Part shown: piece by piece, positions 35,713 to 43,625 of the stretch
How the letters are laid out: the number at the start of each line of letters is the position of its first letter
How positions within the stretch are numbered: the stretch's first letter is position 1
Source of the DNA: Clostridiales bacterium
GTDB lineage: Bacteria; Bacillota; Clostridia; Oscillospirales; CAG-382
Direction of reading: 5' to 3'
NCBI GenBank assembly: GCA_003343885.1
Contig: QAKH01000092.1
Location: 56,110-120,109 of the forward strand
DNA: 64,000 nt
Position numbers and translations under genes: made by a program
Notes under the pieces: model-generated
What the model was told of the DNA's origin: nothing
Seen by the model: only the letters and a program-made list of their open reading frames with translations
Databases searched by the model: none

Positions 35713-35748
35713 CAAAAAACAACATAATATCCACAAAAAACAACATAA
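35713..35748 (+). promoter_or_regulatory. paired 15-bp operator-like motifs, operon 1
   Basis: CAAAAAACAACATAA occurs exactly twice, at 35713-35727 and 35734-35748, with a period of 21 bp (two helical turns). The second copy ends 26 bp before the -35 element. A similar pair precedes the second microcompartment operon at 40095-40130. Direct repeats with 21-bp period are typical of AraC-type sites, although the operon also encodes a DeoR regulator. Confidence 0.7.
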
Positions 35749-35774
35749 AACAAAAGTTTTTTTATCAAAAAAGC

Positions 35775-35803
35775 TTGACAATCAACAACAAATAATATAT
35801 AAT
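35775..35803 (+). promoter_or_regulatory. consensus promoter of microcompartment operon 1
   Basis: A TTGACA (35775-35780) and TATAAT (35798-35803) pair, separated by 17 bp, lies about 100 bp before the glycyl radical enzyme start. Confidence 0.8.
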
Positions 35804-35901
35804 GTGTAATGAAAAGGATTATGGAGAAGTATTCGATTAAAAAGAATACCGAATCTGCTGAAAATAACCGATAATAGATAATAAATGATGAGGTGAAGAA
35901 A

Positions 35902-38433
35902 TTGAACCGTTTTTACAGTGATTATATCGAAAAGTCCGAGAGAATAGACAAGCTTAAAGAGGCTCTATTTGCTTCCGCCCCCGAAATAGAGGCGGACAGA
36001 GCGGTTTTGCTTACCGAATCTTACATGAAGACCGAGGGCGAGCCGATCATTACAAGGCGTGCAAAGGCTTTTAAGAATATTTGCGAGTTTTTGCCGATAA
36101 CCATTCGTGATAACGAGTTGATAGTCGGAAGCAACGCAAAGATGCCGAGAAGCTGCCAGGTGTTCCCGGAGTTTTCTTTTGAGTGGCTTGAAGATGAGTT
36201 TGATACCGTCGCAACAAGAAAAGCCGATCCGTTTTACATATCAGAGGAAACAAAGAAAACACTGCACGAGGTGTATAAATATTGGAAAGGCAAGACAACA
36301 AGCGAACTTGCCACAGCTTACCTTGCGCCGGAAACCAAAGTCGCAATGGAGCATAATATCTTTACTCCCGGAAACTATTTCTATAACGGAGTCGGCCATA
36401 TAACCGTACAATATGACAAGGTTTTGAAGATCGGTTACAGAGGTATTATAAACGAGGTAAAGAAACAGCTTGAAACGCTGAATCCCGGCGACGAAGATTA
36501 TGTTACGAGAAGAGCGTTCCTCGATGCCGTTGTAATGAGCTGTGAAGCCGCAATTACCTACGCAAAGCGCTATGCTTCGCTTGCCCGTGAGATGGCGAGA
36601 AAAGAAAAAGACGCCGCAAGACGTGCAGAGCTCGAGAAGATAGCTTCCAACTGCGACAATGTACCGGAAAACGGAGCTTCAGGATTTTACGAGGCGTGCC
36701 AGAGCTTCTGGTTTATTCAGATGCTCCTTCAGACCGAGTCGAGCGGACACTCAATATCACCCGGAAGATTTGACCAGTATATGTATCCGTATTTTAAAGC
36801 GGATCTTGAAAAAGGCGCAATAACAAGAGAGTTTGCACAAGAGCTTATGGATTGTATATGGATTAAGCTCAATGACCTGAATAAAGTAAGAGACGCCGCA
36901 AGCGCCGAAGGATTTGCAGGATACAGCCTGTTCCAGAACCTTATAGCAGGCGGTCAGGACGTAAACGGTGAGGACGCAACAAACGACGTGTCGTTTATGT
37001 GTATCAACGCAACACTCCATGTTTTGCTCCCTCAGCCTTCATTTTCGATAAGAGTTTGGAACAAGTCTCCGCACGAGTTTCTCATACGTGCCGCAGAGGT
37101 AACCAGAACAGGCGTGGGACTTCCGGCTTATTACAATGACGAGGTTATTATTCCGGCTCTTATGTCAAGAGGTCTTACTCTTGAGGACGCGCGCGACTAT
37201 AACATAATCGGATGCGTTGAACCGCAGAAAGCCGGAAAAACATGGGGATGGCACGACGCCGCATTCTTCAATATGTGCCGTCCGATGGAGCTTGTTTTCT
37301 CAAACGGTGTGGATAACGGCGAACAGATAAGCATACGTACCGGCGAAATATCTGAATTTGATACGTTTGACAAGTTCTTTGACGCTTATAAGAAGCAGAT
37401 GAACTATATGATAAGCCTGCTTGTAAACGCCGATAATGCAATAGACGTCGCACACGCCGAAAGATGCCCGTTGCCTTACCTTTCTTCCATGGTTGACGAC
37501 TGTATCGGCAGAGGCAAAACTCCCGAACAGGGCGGAGCAATATATAACTTTACAGGTCCTCAGGGCTTTGGAATTGCTAATATTGCCGACTCGCTGTACG
37601 CAATCAAAAAACTTGTGTACGAACAGAAAAAGTTCACGCTTGCCGAGCTCAAGGAAGCCCTCGAGCATAATTTCGGCAAGGACGGTGCAGATACCCAGAC
37701 AATAGGCAAGATTACCGAAAAGGTCGCTTCCGAACTTGCCGCAAAAGGTCAGACCATAACAGAAAAAGAAGTAGCGCAGATTTATGAGTCTGTAAGCCGC
37801 AGTATGTCGGGTTCAGGAGACGTTAAATATGCGCAGATCCGGGATATGATTCTTGCGGTCGATAAATTCGGCAACGATATTCCCGAGGTTGACGAGCTTG
37901 CAAGAGAAGCGGCGTATACGTACACAAAACCGCTTGAAACATATAAGAATCCGCGCGGCGGAATATTCCAGGCAGGTCTTTATCCTGTTTCTGCCAATGT
38001 ACCTCTCGGAGCACAGACCGGAGCAACTCCTGACGGAAGATACGCGCATACTCCTGTTGCAGACGGCGTTTCACCATCGGCAGGCATGGATACGCACGGT
38101 CCGACAGCTTCCGCAAACTCGGTTTCCAAGCTTGACCACGGAATTGCATCAAACGGAACGCTGTTTAATATGAAATTCCATCCGTCGGCGCTTGCCGGAA
38201 AGAGCGGACTTGAAAGCTTTGTTGCCCTTATCAGAGGTTATTTTGATCAAAAAGGTATGCACATGCAGTTTAATGTTGTAAGCCGTGAAACGCTTAAAGA
38301 TGCGCAGGCGCACCCAGAAAAGTATAAGAGCCTTGTTGTCCGTGTTGCCGGATACAGCGCATTGTTCACAACGCTTTCCAAGTCGCTGCAGGACGATATT
38401 ATTAACAGAACAGAGCAGGGAATCATTTCATAA
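35902..38433 (+). CDS. glycyl radical diol/glycerol dehydratase-like enzyme
   Basis: B12-independent radical lyase (843 residues) and probable signature enzyme of the microcompartment. The catalytic thiyl Cys438 and base Glu440 lie in IIGCVEPQ, followed by KTWGWHDAAFFN as in glycerol and 1,2-propanediol dehydratases. The substrate loop SSGHSISPGRFDQYMYP is also of this class. The glycyl radical site is RVAGYS (Gly817) near the C-terminus. These residues favour a vicinal diol over formate-lyase or choline chemistry, but the exact substrate is not proved. No N-terminal encapsulation helix precedes the catalytic fold. Start TTG 35902, six bases after GAGGTG, is preferred to GTG 35893 which lies within that site. 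Its activase gene follows immediately. Confidence 0.9.
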   Translation: MNRFYSDYIEKSERIDKLKEALFASAPEIEADRAVLLTESYMKTEGEPIITRRAKAFKNICEFLPITIRDNELIVGSNAKMPRSCQVFPEFSFEWLEDEFDTVATRKADPFYISEETKKTLHEVYKYWKGKTTSELATAYLAPETKVAMEHNIFTPGNYFYNGVGHITVQYDKVLKIGYRGIINEVKKQLETLNPGDEDYVTRRAFLDAVVMSCEAAITYAKRYASLAREMARKEKDAARRAELEKIASNCDNVPENGASGFYEACQSFWFIQMLLQTESSGHSISPGRFDQYMYPYFKADLEKGAITREFAQELMDCIWIKLNDLNKVRDAASAEGFAGYSLFQNLIAGGQDVNGEDATNDVSFMCINATLHVLLPQPSFSIRVWNKSPHEFLIRAAEVTRTGVGLPAYYNDEVIIPALMSRGLTLEDARDYNIIGCVEPQKAGKTWGWHDAAFFNMCRPMELVFSNGVDNGEQISIRTGEISEFDTFDKFFDAYKKQMNYMISLLVNADNAIDVAHAERCPLPYLSSMVDDCIGRGKTPEQGGAIYNFTGPQGFGIANIADSLYAIKKLVYEQKKFTLAELKEALEHNFGKDGADTQTIGKITEKVASELAAKGQTITEKEVAQIYESVSRSMSGSGDVKYAQIRDMILAVDKFGNDIPEVDELAREAAYTYTKPLETYKNPRGGIFQAGLYPVSANVPLGAQTGATPDGRYAHTPVADGVSPSAGMDTHGPTASANSVSKLDHGIASNGTLFNMKFHPSALAGKSGLESFVALIRGYFDQKGMHMQFNVVSRETLKDAQAHPEKYKSLVVRVAGYSALFTTLSKSLQDDIINRTEQGIIS

Positions 38434-38458
38434 AAAGCTTGCTGTATGAGGAATGAAT

Positions 38459-39253
38459 ATGCAGGAAAATTACTATGAAACAAAAGGGAGAATTTTTGAT
38501 ATCCAAAAGTTTTCCACGCATGACGGTCCCGGAATACGAACTATCGTATTTCTCAAGGGCTGTGTGCTGAGATGCCGCTGGTGCTGTAATCCAGAGAGCC
38601 AGAACTATGCCATAGAAGATATGAATCAAAACGGTAAGATAAAAACTATCGGCAAGGACGTAACTGTACGTGAGGTAATGGACAAGGTAATTCAGGATAT
38701 GCCGTATTACAGACGCAGTGGCGGCGGACTTACGCTTTCCGGCGGAGAGTGCCTTGTGCAGTCGGATTTTTCCGCAGCACTGCTTCGCTCCGCAAAAGAG
38801 GATTACGGACTCAGCACTGCGATAGAGTCAACAGCATGCGCACCGTATGATGTCATACAGAAACTGCTGCCGTATCTTGACTGGTATCTTATGGATATAA
38901 AGCATACGGACCCGGCAAAACACAAGGAGTATACCGGGAAAGGCAACGAGCTGATTTTGGAGAATGCCAAAAAACTTGCCGTCGATGCGAAAAATCTTGT
39001 GATACGTGTTCCGGTTATTCCCGGATTCAATGACCGTGAGGACGAAATAGAGAGCATTGCAAGGTTTGCGGCTTCACTGCCTAATGTAAAGCATTTGCAC
39101 CTGTTGCCGTACCATCGCCTGGGCTACGATAAATATGTAGGTTTGGGCAGGGAATACGGAATGGGAGATGTTCCGGTGCCGAGCAATGAAAAAATGAGCA
39201 AACTTAAAGCCACGGCTGAAAAAACCGGACTTGAAGTAATGATAGGAGGTTGA
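38459..39253 (+). CDS. glycyl radical enzyme activase (radical SAM)
   Basis: Uses S-adenosylmethionine and one [4Fe-4S] cluster to install the glycyl radical on the enzyme encoded upstream. The cluster motif is GCVLRCRWCCNPES (Cys35, Cys39, Cys42), with the GGE-type SAM motif LTLSGGECLVQ. At 264 residues it lacks the ferredoxin-like insert with two extra clusters that follows CNPES in many diol-dehydratase and choline-lyase activases. Here CNPESQN runs straight to the next helix, more like pyruvate formate-lyase activase. ATG 38459 is seven bases after GAGGA; ATG 38453 is also possible. Its end overlaps the shell gene leader at AGGAGG. Confidence 0.92.
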   Translation: MQENYYETKGRIFDIQKFSTHDGPGIRTIVFLKGCVLRCRWCCNPESQNYAIEDMNQNGKIKTIGKDVTVREVMDKVIQDMPYYRRSGGGLTLSGGECLVQSDFSAALLRSAKEDYGLSTAIESTACAPYDVIQKLLPYLDWYLMDIKHTDPAKHKEYTGKGNELILENAKKLAVDAKNLVIRVPVIPGFNDREDEIESIARFAASLPNVKHLHLLPYHRLGYDKYVGLGREYGMGDVPVPSNEKMSKLKATAEKTGLEVMIGG

Positions 39254-39258
39254 TGACC

Positions 39259-39627
39259 GTGGACAGACAGGACTACACAGAAAAACAGCGGATAATCCAA
39301 GAGCTTGTCCCCGGTAAACAGATAACCCTCGCTCATATAATTGCAAATCCTGACGAGATACTTTACAGAAAACTCGGACTCGATCCCACAGTCGATTATT
39401 CCCGCTCCGCAATCGGAGTTGTTACCATGACTCCGGCTGAGTATGCTATAATCGCAGCTGATTTGGCGATAAAAAAATCGGCGGCACAGCTTGGCTTTGT
39501 TGACCGTTTCAGCGGAACGCTGATTGTTACGGGAACTATCAGCGAAGTTGAAGCCTCACTCGCCGCAGTTACCGAGTACGCCGAAACAGCATTGGGATTT
39601 AAGGTGTGCCCCATAACAAAGACGTAG
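39259..39627 (+). CDS. PduU/EutS-type BMC shell protein
   Basis: Circularly permuted single-BMC-domain shell protein of 122 residues. It matches PduU/EutS in the N-terminal IIQELVPGKQITLAHIIANP, the central TMTPAEYAIIAADLAIKKSA and GFVDRFSGTLIVTGTISEVE, and the ending ALGFKVCPITKT. PduU-type hexamers have a beta-barrel plug over the pore. GTG 39259 is nine bases after AGGAGG (39244-39249) and is preferred to ATG 39253, which is only three bases away. It lies between the activase and the GTPase genes, as pduU and pduV are paired elsewhere. The stop is TAG. Confidence 0.88.
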   Translation: MDRQDYTEKQRIIQELVPGKQITLAHIIANPDEILYRKLGLDPTVDYSRSAIGVVTMTPAEYAIIAADLAIKKSAAQLGFVDRFSGTLIVTGTISEVEASLAAVTEYAETALGFKVCPITKT

Positions 39628-39637
39628 AGAAATAACA

Positions 39638-40072
39638 ATGAGAAAGCTTATACTTATAGGAAGAAGCGAGGCGGGCAAGAGTACGCTGATACAGGCTCTG
39701 CGCAACGAGGATATTCAGTATCACAAAACCCAATCGGTTGATTATACGGGTTCGATAATAGATACTCCTGGCGAATATGCAGAAACAAGCCGCCTTGGCG
39801 GCGCACTTGCGGTTTTCTCGTACGAGGCGGACGTCATCGGACTTCTTCTCTCGGCTATCGAACCTTACAGTTTGTTTCCGCCTTGTATCGTTGGTATGGC
39901 GACAAGACCGGTAATAGGGATCGTTTCTAAATGCGACCACCCTTACGCTAATCCGGAAAGAGCTAAACTCTGGCTTGAACTCGCAGGCTGTAAACGTGTT
40001 TTCTTTACCAGCAGCTACACTCATAACGGTATGGACGAAATCATCAAATATCTTGACAGTGATGAGATTTAA
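39638..40072 (+). CDS. PduV/EutP-type GTPase
   Basis: Small P-loop GTPase of 144 residues associated with microcompartments. Motifs: GRSEAGKST (P-loop), DTPGEYAE (G3) and SKCDHP (G4, SKxD in place of NKxD). EutP/PduV proteins are peripheral and have been linked to positioning of the compartments or to acetate-kinase-like activity; which applies here is unknown. It ends operon 1, starting ten bases after the PduU-like gene, and is followed by the promoter of operon 2. Confidence 0.9.
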   Translation: MRKLILIGRSEAGKSTLIQALRNEDIQYHKTQSVDYTGSIIDTPGEYAETSRLGGALAVFSYEADVIGLLLSAIEPYSLFPPCIVGMATRPVIGIVSKCDHPYANPERAKLWLELAGCKRVFFTSSYTHNGMDEIIKYLDSDEI

Positions 40073-40094
40073 TTGGTTGTAATCAACAAATCAA

Positions 40095-40130
40095 CACAAA
40101 ACAACATGATTTTTGCAAAAAACCACATTT
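40095..40130 (+). promoter_or_regulatory. paired 15-bp operator-like motifs, operon 2
   Basis: CACAAAACAACATGA (40095-40109) and CAAAAAACCACATTT (40116-40130) match the operon 1 motif at 13 and 12 of 15 positions. They have the same 21-bp period. The second copy ends 15 bp before the -35 element, 11 bp closer than in operon 1. Confidence 0.65.
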
Positions 40131-40145
40131 TTTTAGTAAAAACTA

Positions 40146-40174
40146 TTGACAATTAAGTATTCAGATGGTATAAT
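40146..40174 (+). promoter_or_regulatory. consensus promoter of microcompartment operon 2
   Basis: A perfect TTGACA (40146-40151) and TATAAT (40169-40174), separated by 17 bp, lie 62 bp before the aldolase gene. Confidence 0.82.
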
Positions 40175-40236
40175 AATCACGAAAAAAGGAAAAAAAGTTA
40201 TAAATCCAAATAAAATAAACTAAAGGAGTAACGGAA

Positions 40237-41043
40237 ATGGCTACAGAGTACGAAATCAAAAAACAAATCTGCGAAATCGGAAAAAGAATCTACGACAGAG
40301 GAATGGTTGCATCAAACGACGGAAACATTTCTGTAAAGATCAGTGATAATGAATTTCTTTGCACGCCTACCGGTGTCAGCAAGGGCTTCATGACTCCTGA
40401 GTATATCTGCAAAGTTGACGCAGAAGGAAAAGTTATTCAGGCTAACGAAGGATTTAAGCCTTCTTCTGAAATCAAGATGCACATGAGAGTTTATAAAGAA
40501 AGACCTGACGTAATGAGCGTTGTTCACGCACATCCTGTGTATGCTACAAGCTTTGCGATTGCAGGTATTCCGCTTACTGAACCGATAATGCCTGAGGCTG
40601 TTATCGCACTCGGATGTGTTCCGATTGCTGAGTACGGCACACCTTCTACAAACGAGATTCCGGACGCAGTATCAAAGTATCTGCCTTACTATGACGCAGT
40701 GCTTCTCGAAAACCACGGCGCTCTCGCTTTCTCAGATTCATTGCTCAACGCTTACCATAAGATGGAGTCTGTTGAATTCTACGCTCAGCTCCTCTATCAG
40801 GCAAAGATGCTCGGCGGTCCTAAGCCTCTTTCAGATGCCCAAGTTCAGAGACTTTATGAGATAAGAAGAAAATTCGGCATGAAGGGCAAGCACCCTGCTG
40901 ACCTTTGTCCTAACGCTAAAGCCGGCAAGCCAAGTTGCCATACCTGCGGCGGTAACTGCACATGCTCCGGAACTTCCGCAAGTGCTGATGACGCAGCTCT
41001 TATCGCTGAAATCACTAAAAAGGTTTTGGCTTCTCTCAAATAA
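40237..41043 (+). CDS. class II aldolase (fuculose-phosphate type) with C-terminal encapsulation peptide
   Basis: Zinc aldolase of 268 residues, expected to cleave a ketose-1-phosphate such as fuculose- or rhamnulose-1-phosphate to dihydroxyacetone phosphate and lactaldehyde. The zinc ligands are likely His97 and His99 (HAHPVY) and His160 (ENHGAL), with Glu78 near the base. After the catalytic domain a Cys-rich linker (Cys224, 234, 237, 241, 243; SCHTCGGNCTC) precedes an amphipathic terminal helix (DDAALIAEITKKVLASLK), a typical encapsulation peptide. It is thus probably a cargo enzyme. First gene of operon 2; AAAGGAG precedes ATG 40237. Exact sugar phosphate not determined. Confidence 0.9.
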   Translation: MATEYEIKKQICEIGKRIYDRGMVASNDGNISVKISDNEFLCTPTGVSKGFMTPEYICKVDAEGKVIQANEGFKPSSEIKMHMRVYKERPDVMSVVHAHPVYATSFAIAGIPLTEPIMPEAVIALGCVPIAEYGTPSTNEIPDAVSKYLPYYDAVLLENHGALAFSDSLLNAYHKMESVEFYAQLLYQAKMLGGPKPLSDAQVQRLYEIRRKFGMKGKHPADLCPNAKAGKPSCHTCGGNCTCSGTSASADDAALIAEITKKVLASLK

Positions 41044-41061
41044 TTGCCAGAGGCGAGCGGT

Positions 41062-41577
41062 ATGAGCCACGATATAAGTAAAATAGTTGACAGCGTCGTA
41101 AGACAAGTTCTGTCGGATGGTGAAAGTGCACTTAAAAGTCCGAGGACAGTAAAGCGTTCAAATCTTGACAGAATGTCGCTTGCGGCAGCTAAGGAACTTA
41201 TCGGAGCTGTTGAGAAGAAAGCGGCGGAAATGGGCGTAAAAGCAGTGGTCGCTGTGTCAGATGCTTCCGGAAACGTCGTAGCGGTTGAATGTATGGATGA
41301 CGCATACATAGCAAGTTACGATATTGCCGTAAATAAAGCGTTTACAGTGACTTCACTCAAAATGCCGACAAAAGACCTCGCAACACTTGCAGCACCGGGA
41401 GGTTCATTGTACGGAATACAGTTTACCAATAACGGAAAGATAGTGATTTTCGGCGGAGGCGAGCCTCTCATGAATGCCGGCAAAGTAATCGGCGGACTCG
41501 GAGTGAGCGGCGGTACTGCCGAGCAGGACACAAAACTCGGAGAATACGGTAAAATGTATTTTGAAACACAGATGTAA
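41062..41577 (+). CDS. GlcG/HbpS (PduO C-terminal) family protein with encapsulation-like N-terminus
   Basis: Protein of 171 residues of the GlcG/HbpS family, related to the C-terminal domain of PduO, which binds haem or cobalamin-like ligands in some members. The fold region runs from AAKELIGAVEKKAAE to the glycine-rich GGEPLMNAGKVIGGLGVSGG. The first 18 residues (MSHDISKIVDSVVRQVLS) form an amphipathic helix like other encapsulation peptides of this locus. ATG 41062 places this helix at the start; a TTG at 41044 would add six residues. The PduO adenosyltransferase domain is absent, fitting a B12-independent system. Its role in glycyl-radical compartments is unknown. Confidence 0.85.
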   Translation: MSHDISKIVDSVVRQVLSDGESALKSPRTVKRSNLDRMSLAAAKELIGAVEKKAAEMGVKAVVAVSDASGNVVAVECMDDAYIASYDIAVNKAFTVTSLKMPTKDLATLAAPGGSLYGIQFTNNGKIVIFGGGEPLMNAGKVIGGLGVSGGTAEQDTKLGEYGKMYFETQM

Positions 41578-41612
41578 ACAATCCACTACATATAGAAACG
41601 GAGACAAATAAA

Positions 41613-42830
41613 ATGGCTATGAATTCAAACGATATCGAAGCTATTGTAAAGCAGGTCATTGCCAATATGAAAGACGCTCCCGTTTCCGCAGCAGCTCCGG
41701 CTCCTAGGGCCGCTTCCGGCAAAATACCGGAAACCGCAAGAGTTGCAATGCTTACAAAGCTCGGACACTTTGACGTTAACGAATATAAGCTTCCCGAAAT
41801 AGGAGACGATGATATTCTCGTTAAGGTTGAGGGCTGCGGCGTCTGCGGAACCGACGCGCATGAGTTTAAACGCGATCCGTTCGGACTCATTCCCGTTGCT
41901 CTCGGACATGAGGGTACCGGAGAGATAGTAAAGATGGGCAAGAATGTCAAGAAGGACAGCGCAGGCAAGCCTTTGAATATTGGTGATAAGGTTGTAACCT
42001 GTATGATCTTTAAAGACAATCCCGATATAACAATGTTTGACCTCAACAAGCAGAACGTCGGAGGAGCTGACGTATACGGACTTCTTCCTGACGATGAAAA
42101 CAACCACTTCCAGGGCTGGTTTGCGGATTACCTGGTAGTTAAGGGCGGTTCGACAATATTTAATGTAAGCGACCTTGACCTTGATTCAAGAATACTCATC
42201 GAGCCGTGCGCAGTGCTTGTTCATGCGGTTGAGCGTGCAAAGACAACCGGAATTCTCAGATTTAACTCGAGAGTTGCCGTTCAGGGTTGCGGTCCTATCG
42301 GTCTTATCTGTATAGCAGTTTTGAGAACTATGGGTATTGAAAACATAGTTGCGATAGACGGTGAAGATAAGCGCCTTTCATTTGCAATGGAAATGGGCGC
42401 AACCAAGACTGTTAACTTTAAGAATTATAAGGGCGTTGAGGAACTGGCAGGTGCTGTAAGCGACGCATTCGGCGGATATCTCGCTGACTTTGCTTTCCAG
42501 TGCACAGGTTCACCTGTCGCTCACTCAAATATCTATAAGTTTATCCGCAACGGCGGCGGACTTTGCGAACTCGGCTTCTTTATAAACGGCGGAGACGCAA
42601 CAATCAATCCGCACTTTGATATTTGCTCAAAGGAAATCACAACTGTTGGATCCTGGGTTTATACTCTCAGAGATTACGCAACAACATTTGATTTTCTCAA
42701 GCGCGCAAAGGGAATAGGACTTCCTATGTCAAAACTTATAACACATAAGTTCCCGCTTGAGCAGATAAACGAAGCTCTTGAAACCAACCTCAAGATGGAA
42801 GGTCTCAAGATAGCAATAGTAAACAAGTAA
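41613..42830 (+). CDS. zinc-dependent alcohol dehydrogenase (MDR) with N-terminal encapsulation peptide
   Basis: Medium-chain dehydrogenase/reductase of 405 residues. Residues 1-20 (MAMNSNDIEAIVKQVIANMK) are an amphipathic helix, then an Ala/Pro linker (about 21-38) leads to the catalytic domain, so the enzyme is probably packed in the shell. The catalytic zinc ligands are Cys78 (CGVCGTDAHEF), His99 and Glu100 (ALGHEGTGEI). The four-Cys structural-zinc lobe is missing; this region holds a longer insert near residues 120-160. The Rossmann motif is VQGCGPIGLICIA. It may reduce lactaldehyde or another aldehyde, or oxidise an alcohol; the direction is unknown. Confidence 0.87.
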   Translation: MAMNSNDIEAIVKQVIANMKDAPVSAAAPAPRAASGKIPETARVAMLTKLGHFDVNEYKLPEIGDDDILVKVEGCGVCGTDAHEFKRDPFGLIPVALGHEGTGEIVKMGKNVKKDSAGKPLNIGDKVVTCMIFKDNPDITMFDLNKQNVGGADVYGLLPDDENNHFQGWFADYLVVKGGSTIFNVSDLDLDSRILIEPCAVLVHAVERAKTTGILRFNSRVAVQGCGPIGLICIAVLRTMGIENIVAIDGEDKRLSFAMEMGATKTVNFKNYKGVEELAGAVSDAFGGYLADFAFQCTGSPVAHSNIYKFIRNGGGLCELGFFINGGDATINPHFDICSKEITTVGSWVYTLRDYATTFDFLKRAKGIGLPMSKLITHKFPLEQINEALETNLKMEGLKIAIVNK

Positions 42831-42885
42831 GATAAAATCAGTTAATAATAAATAAAAATATAACCTTTTCAAGGAGGAAAAAACA

Positions 42886-43161
42886 ATGGCAATGGAAGCA
42901 TTAGGTATGATCGAAACCAGAGGTCTTACCGCAGCGATTGAAGCAGCAGATGCAATGGTAAAGGCAGCAGAGGTAACTCTTATAGGAACAGAAAAAATCG
43001 GAAGCGGACTCGTATCTGTAATGGTAAGAGGCGACGTCGGAGCAGTAAAGGCAGCCGTTGAAAGCGGAACCGCAGCTGCGTCAAAGCTCGGAGAAATTAT
43101 TGCAACTCACGTAATTCCGAGACCTCATGCAGATGTTGAAAAAATTCTTCCCAAGCTTTAA
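42886..43161 (+). CDS. BMC-H shell hexamer protein (PduA/J-like)
   Basis: Single-domain shell protein of 91 residues. It has the family pattern [21 protein letters not shown], the pore region [19 protein letters not shown], and ends [18 protein letters not shown]. It forms the hexagonal facets of the compartment. The ribosome-binding site AAGGAGGAAAA is the strongest in the operon, which fits a major shell component. A 94-bp stretch is identical in DNA to the next BMC-H gene. Confidence 0.96.
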   Translation: MAMEALGMIETRGLTAAIEAADAMVKAAEVTLIGTEKIGSGLVSVMVRGDVGAVKAAVESGTAAASKLGEIIATHVIPRPHADVEKILPKL

Positions 43162-43194
43162 TTCAAACACTTTCCGTTAAAAGAGGTGTCTTGT

Positions 43195-43605
43195 ATGGCT
43201 GAAAGAAGAACCACAAAAAAGACAACATCAACAGTTATAGGCGCACCTGATGAAAAAATTCAGAAGGTTGTTGCCGCAAGTAGAAATGTTACAACAAATA
43301 CAGAAGATAACAAGGAGAACAGTATTATGGTACAGCAGGCTTTAGGTATGGTAGAAACAAGAGGATTGGTTGCTGCTATCGAGGCAGCAGATGCAATGCT
43401 CAAAGCTGCAAACGTTGAACTTGTAGGAACAGAAAAAATCGGAAGCGGACTCGTATCTGTAATGGTAAGAGGCGACGTCGGAGCAGTAAAGGCAGCCGTT
43501 GAAAGCGGAACCGCAGCAGCTCAGAGACTCGGCGAAATCATTGCAACTCATGTAATTCCGAGACCTCATTCTGATGTTGAGAAGATTCTTCCTTCCATCA
43601 AGTAA
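43195..43605 (+). CDS. BMC-H shell protein with N-terminal extension and internal start
   Basis: Second BMC-H protein. From ATG 43195 (AGAGGTG six bases before) it has a 44-residue extension rich in Arg, Lys, Thr and Ser ([16 protein letters not shown]...), then the normal shell domain [21 protein letters not shown] to [11 protein letters not shown] second ATG at 43327 follows a clean AAGGAG (43312-43317) by nine bases and would give the bare 92-residue shell protein. Both products are plausible, as in PduB/PduB', where the extended form links shell and cargo. The shell domain is very close to that of the gene at 42886. Confidence 0.9.
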   Translation: MAERRTTKKTTSTVIGAPDEKIQKVVAASRNVTTNTEDNKENSIMVQQALGMVETRGLVAAIEAADAMLKAANVELVGTEKIGSGLVSVMVRGDVGAVKAAVESGTAAAQRLGEIIATHVIPRPHSDVEKILPSIK

Positions 43606-43625
43606 TTAACTTATCCTGTTTTTAT

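Noticed and set aside
35902..38433. Pyruvate formate-lyase or choline trimethylamine-lyase
   Set aside because: GCVEPQ followed by GWHDAAFFN and the GHSISPGRFDQ loop match diol/glycerol dehydratases; formate-lyases have a paired active-site Cys-Cys instead.
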